Assembly (NCBI GenBank): GCA_008360955.1
Contig: LUCM01002879.1
Coordinates: forward strand, 135,607 to 199,606
Direction of reading: 5' to 3'
Origin: Fasciolopsis buskii
Taxonomy: Eukaryota > Platyhelminthes > Trematoda > Plagiorchiida > Fasciolidae
DNA: 64,000 bases
Part shown: positions 38,215-51,279 of the stretch, piece by piece
How positions within the stretch are numbered: position 1 is the first letter of the stretch
How the letters are laid out: every line of letters begins with the position of its first letter
Made by a program: the position numbers and the translations under genes
The notes under the pieces: model-generated
Told to the model about the DNA's origin: nothing
The model's input: the letters and a program-made list of their open reading frames with translations, nothing else
Databases searched by the model: none

Positions 38215-41084
38215 ACAGCGAGAGGATAATAGTCAGTCTTAGGTGAAAAGTCTGAAAAATCTTTGACATGGGTACATTGCCCGAAGTCCCCTTGCTGACT
38301 TAATAACCCAGTGGTTTTTCGGTCAGAATTCTGGGTCAAAGACTCCGATTGGGGTTCGGAACAGTAAGGGGTAATAGCAAATAATCGAATCTCTTAATAT
38401 CTTCATCAGCTTAGAGGACACTCAATTATTCATGAATAGGTTCAACCATATGTATTTTTCAGCTGGCACTGGAGGGCTAGCTAATCGGAAGCTAATCGAT
38501 GATGTAAATGTTTACTTTCCTTAGTACACTTCAGCGACTGAATACTGTGTGTGACAAGCAGAGAAACCGCCCCAGCCTGAAAACTTGAAATTCCCCAAAA
38601 TAAATCTATTCTACATTTCCAAAATGCTCATAGAAGACGTTATTTTCCTACTTGGTTTTTGCAACCTGGGCACGACTTCGATCTTTCGTTTCAACCTTCG
38701 TTTATCATTTAATCCATTTTGCGTTGTTCGTGATCATGTTGGCATCTGAATCGCCCTGAGCGCGAAAGTCAGGTTTGCAATGTCAGATTGAATTTCAACT
38801 ATGCAATGCATGGTATATGTCAATAGTAATCGGCTGAAGCATCGTTGATTGTTTGTCTACTTTGTACATTTGCCTGCTGATTTCCACTCTCTTGAGACCC
38901 AAGACAAGTTGTATCTGAACTCACCTCCAGTAGTGCGAAATATGCATTCGACAAACTTTGCTGTTTTGGCGGTGATTTCAACTCCCAATGTTGGGCATTC
39001 TGAAGTGTGCATGCACTGTCCCCTATCCGAAGTGGGAATTGCCATATATATGGGTTTCCTGAAAAGGTGTAGAGCCAAACGGGGTGTCCATTTTCTTTTC
39101 AAATATGATGTCGACGTTCTAACATTGAGAATAACATAATGTCTGGGATTAGTCTGAAAAAATGAGTGCAGTCCTAATGATTGGTTTGGATCGGTAATCA
39201 TGCTGACTTACAAAATAAGGAATAGGTCCTCATGTGAAAATCACATGGGAGTACCTTTGGTAAGTATTTCACACACGCTACTGGCAGACATTATCGTCCT
39301 CCTAATATCCACTGTTCAATAATGGTACACGCGTGAGAATCAAGCAGATCTCCAACTCGGTTAGGCATTATTTCTCGCAAATCTCGCTCTCTTTAGGCCC
39401 GCCGTCCGTAGGTTCTGATCGATTCAGTCAGTCGAGGAGTCTACTTCTGTTACAAAGATTCATTCTTCTTGTTCATTTCCCCTATACAAATAGCTGAAGT
39501 CGAGTTCATCGTAAGCGGCATACATCAGAATTTTTTGCCCATCACAGTTTCCATTAAAATTTTGCTAATGTAATAACTAGAGAATTCGTCGAGTTCAAAT
39601 AATAGTACCGTCATCGATATTTGGTTGGACAACAAACTTTCCGGCTTAGCATATGCGACTGATGTTGTGCTTCTCAGCGGAAGCGAAGGTAGAAATGTAA
39701 GTATTACTTGACCGCCTCAAAGAAGTTGGGGCGACTGAAATTTAGAAATGCAAAATCTCGTTATAGCTCATCGTTTTCACAAAGTCGAAACTTGGTATCA
39801 CAAGGAAAGAATTGGTTTAAGTTGGTAGGTTCAGCTACTTTAGCCGTTGTGGCACATGGAATTGTCGTACATCAGAGGAACTACTGCCGTGTATACAGAA
39901 GCACAAACGGCCTTTACTGCATTGTCAGCATCACAGCCGGTTATCGATCAGAGGTCGAGTTTACCTGGCTAAGGTTTCGTCAGTCCTGATGTGCAACTCG
40001 GAATGACAGTTCTTTCGAGCAGGTTTGCAAAAAGCGTCAGTCTTTGAGCAATGGTATTTTTGTACTGATGTTAGAATGTGATGAAATAATTACCCTAGTG
40101 CACAGAGTTTCGGTGCAAAGTAATATGCTCTGTTAAATCTGCAAGATAGGCATTGTTTCTTGATATGTTACAGGAACTGTTCCACGTTTTATGCCTTACG
40201 CTGTATTATGTAGTAGGTCTCGACTTAAGGGTGAGTTACGGTAGTCAATACATGACATGGCGATAGGTTATGAAAAACCACACACACTGGATAGTACACG
40301 TATTTTCTCCTTGTCTGCAAGCATCAGATACAGACTAATTTGTTTTATACGCAAATGTCCGCCTGTTTGTACTCAAATATGCCTTAATTTGTCCGGTCCT
40401 CATGCGATTCAACTAACGCTGCTAATGAGTTGAAGCTGTGTTTGGTCTCTTAGAGGTCGTCCAGAATCCAGAAATTTCTTGTTTGCGTAAATTTCAACCT
40501 TAGCCGTTTGATATTATGCATATAGCACCCAATATCTGTTCAGTTGGGCTCTTGGGTCGACCACTTGAGACTGAAAATGTGTGAAATTGTGAATGAAGGA
40601 AACCTCAAATCAGATCTTCTAGTTATCGAAAACTGGTCATTTATGCAAAATCGCCCTTCAAATATGATTCCAAATTTGAGGCTTGGGGGGCTTTATAGTC
40701 AAAAGTCTTTGCGGATTATACAAAAGCGGGTGTAAAATGGTGGGATTTAACTTTAGTTATCAATAAATTTATTCACAGTAGGAATTATATTGGGATTCTA
40801 AATGATTGTCTGGTATCTATATTTGGGTGTGTACGTTCGCAATCCCCAAAGCAGTTTACACAACACAGCTCAAGACAATGAACGATGATTCATTCTGCTT
40901 CTTGAATCAATGATCAATTGCAATCCGTGCTTGAACGCCCGAGGCAAACAAAGCAATAAACGTTAGACAGATTTAACTCGAAAGATTCCTTTGGCATTCG
41001 TTTAGCAATTGGGATTTTGGGATATTTTAACATAGACTGACTTCTTTTTCTCCCCTACGACATAAACGATGAATGTGTCACTTA

Positions 41085-41104
41085 GTGTGTGTGTGTGTGT
41101 GTGT
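41085..41104. repeat. (GT)n microsatellite
   Basis: An uninterrupted GT dinucleotide run of about ten units. A similar TG run is at 51246-51269. Confidence 0.9.
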
Positions 41105-44100
41105 ATGTGGGCGAGAGAGGGAGTGACAAAGAATTTAGTTTTGAAATTTATTGACACAGGTGTTTTTGTGTATTGTGTTCCTCGAGCTGCCATAAGTACT
41201 TTCTGATAAGATTGTAAATGAACCACTCTACAGGAAATTGAAAAACGGTAGTTCCATCTTGTTGATGTTGACACTGATTGGTCGGTTCAGGAGAACCAGA
41301 GGCAAAATTTGTTGGTCAGACTTTTCCCACTCAAATAACTAACTACCAACAATACTGTCTCTTGTCGGAATAATTGTGATAGCTTCAATCAACTGGACAT
41401 GGTGCGTTTTAGGAAAATGGTGCTATGGTAAAAAAGTCTGCTCAGTTGTTATGCCTTCAAAAATCAACTCTACAAGGTAGTATGTCGAGAAAATAATGCT
41501 GGTATTGTACCGGATGTTTACACAGGTAATTTGCCTTGAAGAGTCCTGTTCACGGTTGTCGATTGTTGCGACCGTCTGTCCGACAGGGTGAAGATTGTCA
41601 CCCCGTTTTTGACTCAGGGCACTGAATTTTGGGTGGCCAGCATATAAGTGAATGGATCATTTTGCAGACCAACCATACTCTGGCACCGCTTCGAAAATAA
41701 TACACAGCTCATCATTATGAATTGGAGACCAAATTATTCTCGCGAGGTGTACTTTCTCTTCGATCATTTCTCCAGCGTGGCTATCAAAATATCAACATTC
41801 GGGATGTTCAATAGTCTTTTTTCAATTTCTATCCGTTTTGTTTTTATTCTAACACCACCCTTCTAGCATTGAATAAATTGGTAATTTGTATGTCTTCAAA
41901 ACTCATTTATTTATACGTTCCACTCTATAAAAATCATGATTCTAAATAGGGTCCTGACTGCTGAGATTTGCGTAGTGCCCATAATTCACCCCTGTTTTTG
42001 ATTTTATTATGTTTTTTTTCGTTTGACCGTCACTTTTTTCCCTGCATGGTATAACTAAATCCATAAGTTGGATCACAAGAATTTTCGTGCGGCTTAAAGC
42101 AAAACTATGCAAAATTTCGCAAACAGGCTGTGGGAAGAAAGCTAACTTTTTTAAAATTATTTCGCTATTTTAGTTCGTATTGATTACCACAAGGGATTTA
42201 GCAACCTTCGCCCACCGATTGTGATTGTGATTGTCGCCTGGTTGTGACCTTTGTGATTAATCGAACTGTTCATTTGATGCCTGTTGTGCAGTGAAACGTG
42301 TGATTTTGACCCAATTAAACAATCACACTGGCATTAGTCGGAAAAACTGTAACTTGCTCACTTCTAACAATTAATTCAACAATCAACTGCACAGTCCGTC
42401 TAATTGGACAGATTATATCCCTTATGTATAGGTCTGTCGTATCCAAGCACCAATCAACCGTGTGACTTTAAACAACACACTAGTTGATGAGCTAGACAAA
42501 TTGATCCCCGTGGACACCCGAAAACAGTCAGACAGTACAGGATAAGAATGCGTTCAGATTTGTGCCGGTCGTCAAACGGTTGATAAATTTTCCCCAGATA
42601 AAATGGGCGGTCCGACCACATTCGTGACAGAGCGTCTTGCGTTGGTTCATCTCCGGATTTCGTGTTTTGGTCTAGGTAACTGATGACATCACTCCCCTGG
42701 GGGTACCTGCATATGTACCATCAGCTGTTCGACTCGTCGAAGATTGATAGTTCAATCGGAACTCGGTTAGGTAGCTAAATTTTGGACACAGTCGGTGAGT
42801 GACGCTCGTGCTCTGAGAGGGGATGGTGTGTGTCATTCACTCATCCACGAGCATATGAACAGTGAGTGATAAACAAATCCAGATTACTGAGTAAAATCGT
42901 TAAAATCTTGTTCTGTAAACAAATTGTTCGGTACGGAGAACTAGATTATATTTTTCAGATTATGGCTTGTTATTTAGTATATTCTGCAATCTAAAACAGC
43001 TCGAATGCGGAAAAGGAATCAAAAGTTTGCAAAGTGCTTAGTATCAGATAAAATCATCCTTTTCCGAAAAGGCCTGCTTACTATTAAAGCCAATAAAGTT
43101 TTGTATCGCCAAACCAGACTTTTTCAGACTCATCAACGATGATTACTGCCCGAGTTCTTTTTGGAACTCCGAGATGAATTGCAAGTTCATGAGTCGAACA
43201 GTTAATTAATAATGCTACTCATATTGCTGACTTTAAGTCCGACTCACCATGTAGAATCATGGAGCTACTGTGTGCGGCTGTCTCACTCTGGTTCGAAATT
43301 ATCCAAAACGGCATTCATCTGGACCGAATTGGAAAGCGAACACCGAAGACGGCTAGTGAAGCAGCCAGGCTGTCTATCAGCAGCTTACAGAACTTAAAAA
43401 CCTACTACTACTCCATGATCTCAAACTCCGCGTCCCTGTTTCGGATGGAATAGGTTGGCTTTGCTGCCGTTTCCTGACGCAACGGAAGCTGGTGAACATT
43501 ATCTCCGTAGATTCTGGTGTTGAGTAAATACTTCTTGATGAACCGATAGCTTGACAAATCCAAACTCCAAATTCCCAAATTTGCTCGACTAGTCAAGTAG
43601 ATTTGACAGTCATCAACAGTTCATTAAGCATCTACATTTAGTTCAATCGCTGGCCACTGACACGCACTAGTTGCAGTCGAATGAATTCATCATTATTTTA
43701 ACAAATATTTGTCCTTTTGGTAGAAAAATATGTGCTAAAACACAACAGGCACATGGGCTTGCAAAAATTGCAGGAGATAACGTGAATGTCTTTAGGATTG
43801 GTGGCAGAAGAATTCTTTAGACAGTCTTTTGGGATAACATTTGTGTTAATTCGAGATTGATTTCAGAGTCTTTCAAGTGGAAACGAGAATTTATAAATTG
43901 GGTTGACAAGACCGTAAATCCGATTTCATAGATAAGAAGTTCAGATACACCTTCTCCATCATGGTTAATTAGAAACCAAAAATCGTCCGACAGCGGCTTA
44001 CAACCCAATCATCTTCTCGAGTCCATTATTCATTGGCCCAAATTTCCTGGTCTCGATTCACCAAAGGATTGGAAATCAGTTACTAGGTGTGAAATTGGGA

Positions 44101-44189
44101 AAGTCTGTTACAGGTAGTGGCACAGGCCTGTTCCAGTTTCAAGTCTAATTCATGGAGTAACGAAGGTCTTACTAAGCAAGCCAAGCGCT

Positions 44190-44220
44190 CACTTCAGTTC
44201 ACTTCAGTTCAGTTCAGTTT
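44190..44220. repeat. TTCAG / TTCAC short tandem repeat
   Basis: Four to five tandem copies of a five-base unit (TTCAG, one as TTCAC). A simple repeat inside the large intron. Confidence 0.75.
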
Positions 44221-44374
44221 GAACAACCATTAACCTTATATCAACAGACTATGGTTTGGATTGCTACTCTGTGGCACTGCCTGCTCAAAGCAAGACATAG
44301 AACGAAAAATGCTGAAGATCGACTGTGAAATAATAGTATGAACAGCTGTCCAGTACAGATATTTCTGATACAAG

Positions 44375-45115
44375 AACCCCCACCCCAATTGAGACATTGA
44401 GCCATATCACCTATTGTCTCCAGCCATCGGTTGGAGAGACCTCCTGGACCCCAACCCGACAGTCTAAATACATCTAAAACAGCCAGTTCACTTGTTTAAA
44501 TTTTTATACTTTTTTGACATTTCATCGACCGGCTATCTCGAACTGCCCTCCAACCATTACCTGCGGCACAGAGCAGCGCATAACGAGGCAGGCCTTCTGT
44601 GGGTATGAGCAAAACGGATTCCAACCATCTTAATATATGTGCATTCATCGTCCTTTCTGAAAGTTGGACACAAGGCCAAATGCCTTAGGCCCAGCATTTA
44701 AGCTACTGACAAACTTTTCCCAACATATTCTATGAATAACATGAAAGCAAGTTCGTCGAAACATCAAGTCTTTGGACATTTTCTGATGTCAACGACCATG
44801 TTTCGAAGCAGCAGATCACTACCGACCTCACTCCCGCTGCGTATGACAGAACTGTGCCCAATAACCGGATGTTAGGCTGACGCCCCGCATGCCTCAAATT
44901 GGCGAATGCCAGTCGGCTCTTCTCTATGCGTAAATTTGCTTCATCCGATATATGACTACCAGTTGAGGTGCAGCTACTCAAGTAAGTAAATTCACTCGAT
45001 CGATACCCTGCAAGGACAAGGTTCGGCTTTGAGCCAATCCAGCTCCCCAACAGAATTTTACACCTCGAAGAGGCAAAACCCATCCCAAGAATACCTATAC
45101 TGTCATTCAGAAATC
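44375..45115 (-). mobile_element. Non-LTR retrotransposon (LINE) fragment, second copy
   Basis: The minus-strand frame 44730-45083 encodes the C-terminal part of a LINE reverse transcriptase. It has MGFASSRCKILLGSWIGSKP, LVLAGYRSSEFTYLSSC, HISDEANLRIEKSRLAFANLR and a degraded VRSVVICCFETWSL. Upstream the same pattern extends to about 45115 (SIGILGMGFA). Downstream, blocks resembling the RALLAEVGDGW...TW...MK and LPGWGPRD regions can be followed in other frames to about 44375. It has several frameshifts and is clearly dead. It is the same family as 18335-19035, and both are antisense to the host gene. Confidence 0.82.
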
Positions 45116-47618
45116 TAGAAAGACCTATAACTTGCTCCGGTCTTCACCCAGTCGCTCCTTGTCTGGGGAAAATCTAGTGAGCTAATCTTGCACTTTCTTA
45201 TATCTTTATTTCATTTGTGGTAAAACAAAGCAAATTTTCTTTCCAAAACGAAGTCGCGGATAATAAAGAGCCACGACATGAGGAAGTTGACCGGTTGCGG
45301 GAGGGTCCAATCTCTCAACCTCCTTGTTGACCAAAACTGGTCACGTTGCTGTTAGCTTCAAGTCAAACAGGGAGCAACATTGTCATGACGCAATTTCACT
45401 ATCCAGTCGTTCTGTCAGAATCAAGCTAAATCTTTCAACACTTGGGGTTCTTTAAATGTAACCGTGCTTTTGGCTTTCTGAACACATTGACCTAGAGCTG
45501 ACTAACCGTGAGTTGTTTGAATGACAAGCACCCAGTGTGATCGTGCGTGTTTTCCTTGCTGGCCAATCCAATCTAGGCAGACCGTTTCCGCCAAACCAGT
45601 GAAATCCACGCAATGCATTCAGAGTCCCTGTTTATAAGACTAGGTCACTTCAGCTAGAGCTGAAAGTCAATATATTTCACATCGATTGCAAATATTCCGT
45701 TCGCCAATCAAAAATGTGTGTCAAGCTTAAATATCAATCATTAAATAACACTTCGAATTATTTGATTTATTAATGCTTAACTGTAGTGCATTGCTTTCTT
45801 TTGAGTTGTAAAAATTTAAATACACTTTGTATTTATACATATAATCATAATCTGTTCAATCATCCGGCTTAGCAACAGCCACCCACTTTCCAAATCTGCA
45901 ATATATGTGTCATGTGTTATAAACCAGTCCTTTTCCGACCAGTAGTGCTGACCTGATTGGTGTCGAGGAATAAGCGACTTGTTTTATTCACTTCGAACTT
46001 TGTAATTTCTGACCGATGCTCGCGGTTACCAGATGGACAAGATAATACTTTAGAAAAGTTAGGCTATTAAACAACGGTTAGGTCGATATGATTCGTAAAT
46101 GGGTTCATCACCCGGGCACATACGAAATCCTTGAAAAAGGATCATTCAAACAATCTAAGTAAAAATTTATTCATACGTACAGAGACAATTCGACATATGT
46201 AAATTTAAGAAAGGTAGGAGTTGAAATTTGCCTTGAGAAAGGTTACTCACCGTAACCCCAAATGATGGGCAATTACTCCACCTACCGATAACGTGTCATT
46301 ACTGAATTTGGTGGGATTATATGCATAAAAACATCACGCGACTCTGTTTTTTTTCGCATACTCCGAATCTTGTCCGGTTCGGATTCATTGACAGTTCCAT
46401 GCCCTCAGGGTGAAACGCGTTAACGATACGGTCGAAAGGTAGCTTACCGGTAAAGATTTGAGTAATTATATTATCGAATCAAATTACATTCCAGTGTATT
46501 GCTTAGAACCACATCGATTTCTCTGCATAGAGAACAAGTCATGATCAACATTCTCACGATGGACTTGGATCAGCTTTGGTGAAATACAGTCAATTTTTAT
46601 TTGAGATCACTGGGCAGTTGAATTTGCAGCACCCCACATATCATTCATCAGGTTTCTGTTGTTCCTCCTCGGAAATGCAAACGTCTGTTTTATACGCACC
46701 TTTAACATCCATGAAATATCAGCCTAAGATTAGCAAACTTTCAACAGGTATTTGGCGTGATTTTTCTCGTGAACCGTGAACCGTTGGGTTTCTGTTCTTA
46801 ATTAAAACCGGTTCAAATTTGTTCTCCCGTTAACATACGTCAAAGCTGGCCTGGCAATCGTGGGCATAAAATCAAGCGGTAGTTTTTGACTTGAATATCT
46901 GGATTAAGATGGAGGTGTAAATGTCATTTGATACGGTGGCCTGCGAACTCCAGTGACAGAGTGAAGCGGGCACTTTGTGACTCAGTTTCATTCACAAATT
47001 AAAACCTCCTAAACTCTCTTAGTTCTGTCTTCATTTTTTCTTCATCCGAATGTTTACAAACTCGGAATAAAAAATAGTACCCAAAATATGTCGTTCCAGT
47101 GTGATTAAAAGTTCTGTGGGCCAGCTGATCATAATCAGACATGCACGGGACCTCACACTGTGAGTCTCATATGTCAGTCACACAGACAAACGTTTCTCGA
47201 TTGTTTTTGACGTCTATGGAATCGCTGACACTTCTTCGTGCTTAAGGCCACGTATTCCGAACCACAGTATTGATGGATTTCACCGTTTCCAACGTCAATT
47301 TTGTGGGCAATTGTAAGCCTCAGTCTTATCAGTGATCCATGTTTTTGTGGGGGAGCCTATGTATGCTTTTCATTCTGAGTATTTTCCGTGTTACCTATTC
47401 ATATACCCTTTTTCCTCTCTTTTTACTTCTACGTCAAATCCTTCATTAATTCCGCCTTCACTTATCACCACGATGGCGGTCACGCTCAATGACACCGATT
47501 ACCCGGGTGCATTTACAAATTCACGCCCATTGTCAACGGATACCGTCCGTGTGCTCTCTTCGTGTATGCCTATATGGACGTATGCACACGTTTGCTTGTT
47601 TTTTGCACTTTGGAACAG

Positions 47619-47769
47619 AAACCGGGTAAATTTGGCGGTACCGAAGTGTCCAGCAGGTTGACTGTGACGAAAACATATCGTTTACATCAAGGAACGGTGT
47701 TCCGATGTGTGGTAGAACACCCGGCAATGGAGAAACCGGTGATCAGTGAACATCGCCTTCAGGTTTTAT
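47619..47769 (+). CDS. Nephrin-like protein, exon F: second half of the split Ig domain
   Basis: A 151-base exon, entering in phase 0 after TTTGGAACAG and leaving in phase 1 before GTGAGT. It encodes KPGKFGGTEVSSRLTVT (D/E strands), then the F-strand cysteine in GTVFRCVVEHP, then VISEHRLQVL. Joined to exon E it completes an Ig domain of about 125 residues. The joint to exon G gives LQVL-Y-PTAVRL, the usual Y-P linker. The ATG-initiated frame at 47562 is intron read-through; the exon itself has no start. Confidence 0.88.
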
Positions 47770-48139
47770 GTGAGTGACACCACAACGAAATGTTCGCATT
47801 CAATCTTTATGTCAGTAAACACGATGAACTCCATTCAAAAGGCCCAACAATCTTGTCATAAATGGTACGCTCTTTTGTGCTATCATTATTATTTTGGTAG
47901 CCTAACCTTGGGGTTCTTGGATGGAATTTTTTTACTCGACTGCAGTAGTCAATTACAATGAGAAGATGCTAACAGTCGTAAATTGTGTTAATCCCCAGTA
48001 TAAAAAAATTAACAACGCTGATCAAACGAAAAAATGTTTTTAGGGCTTTTGAGGCCTGAACTTAGTGACAATGTTGAGAAATCAGTAAATCCGGAAGTTT
48101 GGTTGGCAAATTTTCACAAGTGTAGAACTTATCCCCGTG

Positions 48140-48235
48140 TGAAAAGTTCTCGACCTCGACGAGATTCGAACTCACGCATGGAAGCAACCCACGCCTTTCT
48201 CCCGTGTGTGATCTGCCAATAGGTCCCTACCACCG
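48140..48235 (-). repeat. tRNA-derived SINE-like element
   Basis: The minus strand carries AGTTCGAATCTC (complement of 48161-48172), a good B-box. Upstream is a GGTAGGGACCTATTGGCAGATC stretch resembling a diverged A-box and D-arm. Spacing is somewhat longer than in a tRNA. The GC-rich island in AT-rich surroundings supports a SINE. Confidence 0.45.
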
Positions 48236-50428
48236 GGCTTGCAACCACAAGCGGCATTATCTTCTTCGTGTTTCCAGTTCCTAATGAGTCATTCTTGCCC
48301 CAGCGATGCCATGAAACGCATTTGATGTTTTCGCGGACAAGTAAAGCAAAAGCATATGTATGACCGTGTATGTAAGCGCATGTCTACGGAACGACTGTTA
48401 GACAGTAGATCAGAAGGCAACGAATCAAAGTGAAAAAAGCAATATTCATCATTGGTTGTCGTGACCAGAGCACAAGACATGGAGATTTGTTTGGTCGCGA
48501 ATAGAATAATTACAGATTGCAAACATCTGTCGTGAGAGTCATTGACATTTGTTGAATGTGTTGCACAAAATGTCAGGACACGAAGGCCTTGTGCAGAATT
48601 ATTCTTCTTCAATGTTTACCTATGAAAAGCCTGTCGAAAAACCGCTTCTGTTCCAGTTTTGGAAGTCAAAAGCTTGTTGTCAAATAAATTTCAATTCACT
48701 ATATAACCCTATAGATCCGGCGACACATAGGGACGCTTTATCCTGCAGTGCTGATATTCGATGCGGCGTCCAGAGTCTGCCCTGTTAACCAAATAACCAT
48801 GATGCTTGACTCACCAACATCCATCCCGGTGTTCAATTCCCAGATCGGCCGCTGTGGATCACTAACCGAGGAGGAAACAGTTGTCCGACGTTCACATGGT
48901 TTTCAAAGGAAAATAGATGTCCTGGGTGTGTTTAATCAGTTGGAAAATCATGATTAGACACTGTGCCACCAAAAACTGTCAGATGTTAACTTTTTTCACT
49001 TCATTTTGTTCTTTGTTAAGTCTTCCGACCTGCTAAAAATAACTTGCTAACTGTTGCCAGAAGTTCAACAATTACAAAGTTCATTGAGCCACGCATTGAA
49101 TCTAGATGGTGACCACACAGAAGCAAGATTTGCGATTATCGAAGAAACTCGTACTTGTTGTACGTCGTGAATTTTCCTCAGCCGGCCTGCTCATCGATAA
49201 GCGGCACGTTTTCCGGGCTTTTTAGTAGAGTCCCGTTGCACAGCAATTATCAAATTTGGTACTTTGCTCAAGCAGTAGGCAAGAAGCGCTATTCTTCTGA
49301 ATCGGCCGCATGTTACCGGATGTACATCACTACTTATGAAGATTTTTTTGAAAAATGGAAAGCACTGTAATACTATACTAAACTGCCCCTGATGCCAGTA
49401 ATTACAATGATAACGGTAATTATTAGTGTGATAACAGCAACGAGTTTTCAGTCAGTAATATGGGAAGTAAGACGTTAAATTAAAACTGATTACAAAAATG
49501 TGATAAAGGGGTAGGTATTCCAGCCCAAACACTTGAATTCACGGTTAAATTAGATATCAAATTATTTTGCTATTTATCCAACGAAAATCATCATGGAATG
49601 ATGGGAACGGGATACTTTTGCGGGTAGGCAATTTACCTTAAAAACTGTAAAACCTAAATTATGGTTTGGAATAACAGTGAAACCTTTTTGTCATCTATAC
49701 TTTGTGGTTCGATATGCGCAGGACTTTCTCACTCGAAGTCGCTAGTTCAGGGATGTGATGTACATAGTTTTCTGTCATTGGATCAACTTCCCCATGGAAG
49801 CGGGAATTTCACTAGCTAATTGTTTATAATAATATTGAAACCTTATTTCGTTGGAACTTTGCTATTCATAGAATGAAATGTTTCACCAGAGTTTCATCTT
49901 GACGATCACCGATGCGTCTGCTTAATTTTCACGTCAAAAGTACCTGTCGAGTTATGAGTTTATTTGATTACATGCTTCGTCCTAGAGAATAGCATTCCAT
50001 CTATGAACCAAAACTTCGTAAACCGGTACTAAGACCTGCTTGATAGATCTCGTGTAAGGGCTGCCTAGCGGCTGAGCCCGCCTATCTCTTTGAACGGTAT
50101 AATAATCCCCTTATTTTCTATCACAATCCCCAAAGTATAGCTGGTGTTTAAGTTTGAAAACATCGAATATAGATAGTCCCCAGATAAAAAGGCAGCTACC
50201 TTTTCAGGCATTCACACTAACTTCAAATGCTAACCATTACCCCACAGAATCACAGCGATTTGATCCAATAAGAACAGTTTTAAACTTTTTGAAGCACCCA
50301 AGCTTCAGACGAGATAGCTTCGAAGACTATCTGCCCCATTTAGATCCTTTTTGCTTACTCAAAACGCACGGCACATCTAAACTTAAACATAGGCATGCGT
50401 TCACACAAACATTCACTCAGAACTACAC

Positions 50429-50460
50429 ACATACATACATACATACATATATATATATAT
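50429..50460. repeat. (ACAT)n(AT)n microsatellite
   Basis: About five ACAT units passing directly into an AT dinucleotide run. Confidence 0.9.
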
Positions 50461-51245
50461 TTATGGATAAATATATTCATATGCATTTCAAAATTGCTTC
50501 ATAATGAATCTGCAAGATTTTCCCCATTTAAGTTTATCTCCACCAAGTTTTCCAACAACTGTTTTGCCACCTTAGGTACCGATGAACCAATTAGTCCATT
50601 CCCTTTTTAAATTCAAGCAAGAAAATTTCATCCATTCGCTCCATTTCCTGGTGAAAATCACTTGACCATTTGAGAACTACTTTATTTTTCAACATTTAAC
50701 CAAACACGTCCATTGTTAGGGATTTAGTTCTCAATTTAGAAAAAAAACAGTTCGAATAAGTGTTCACGCAGAGATGTGTATATGCACTCATTCACTCGCA
50801 CGTGGTGTCTTGCGCGAAAAACCGTTCTCCAAGCCATCGGCTACATTTCTTCTTCTGTTACCTGATTAGACTGATTGTGGTGGGCATGCTGAGTAACAGA
50901 TGTGTTTATCGGCTTGTCTACATTGGCAAGCTTCGGCTCGTTTGGCAAACCGTTGTCTCGTTTGCACTCTCTTCGTTCCTTCGGTACCGTAATTGAAGTT
51001 ATACGATGTGCAGATGCAACTGTCCACCTCTGTTGTGTTTGTCTGTGGTTTGGACACTTAGTGGTCAGTTATAACCAAAACCTGGATCCATACCGTCATT
51101 TGCAGTGTGCAAGCATGTTGTCGTGTGCTTGTTCACGTTGTAATTGGGCTTCCTTTTGACACCAGTTCTTGCGTCATTTGTAGTGATCCGAAGACCGCTA
51201 ATTAGTGTCAGCTACGAATGTTCGGCCGACCAAGGCACCGAAAGT

Positions 51246-51269
<24 letters not shown>
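51246..51269. repeat. (TG)n microsatellite
   Basis: An uninterrupted TG dinucleotide run of about twelve units, followed by TATG variants. Confidence 0.9.

Positions 51270-51279
<10 letters not shown>

Larger units (their letters stand above)
36698..47618 (+). other. Intron E-F (10.9 kb), phase 0
   Basis: The largest intron in the window, splitting one Ig domain. It contains a LINE fragment (44375-45115), a GT microsatellite (41085-41104), a TTCAG repeat (44190-44220), a small ORF of unknown meaning (38020-38214), and otherwise AT-rich sequence. I looked for another phase-0 Ig half-exon that might be used alternatively and did not find one. Confidence 0.75.
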
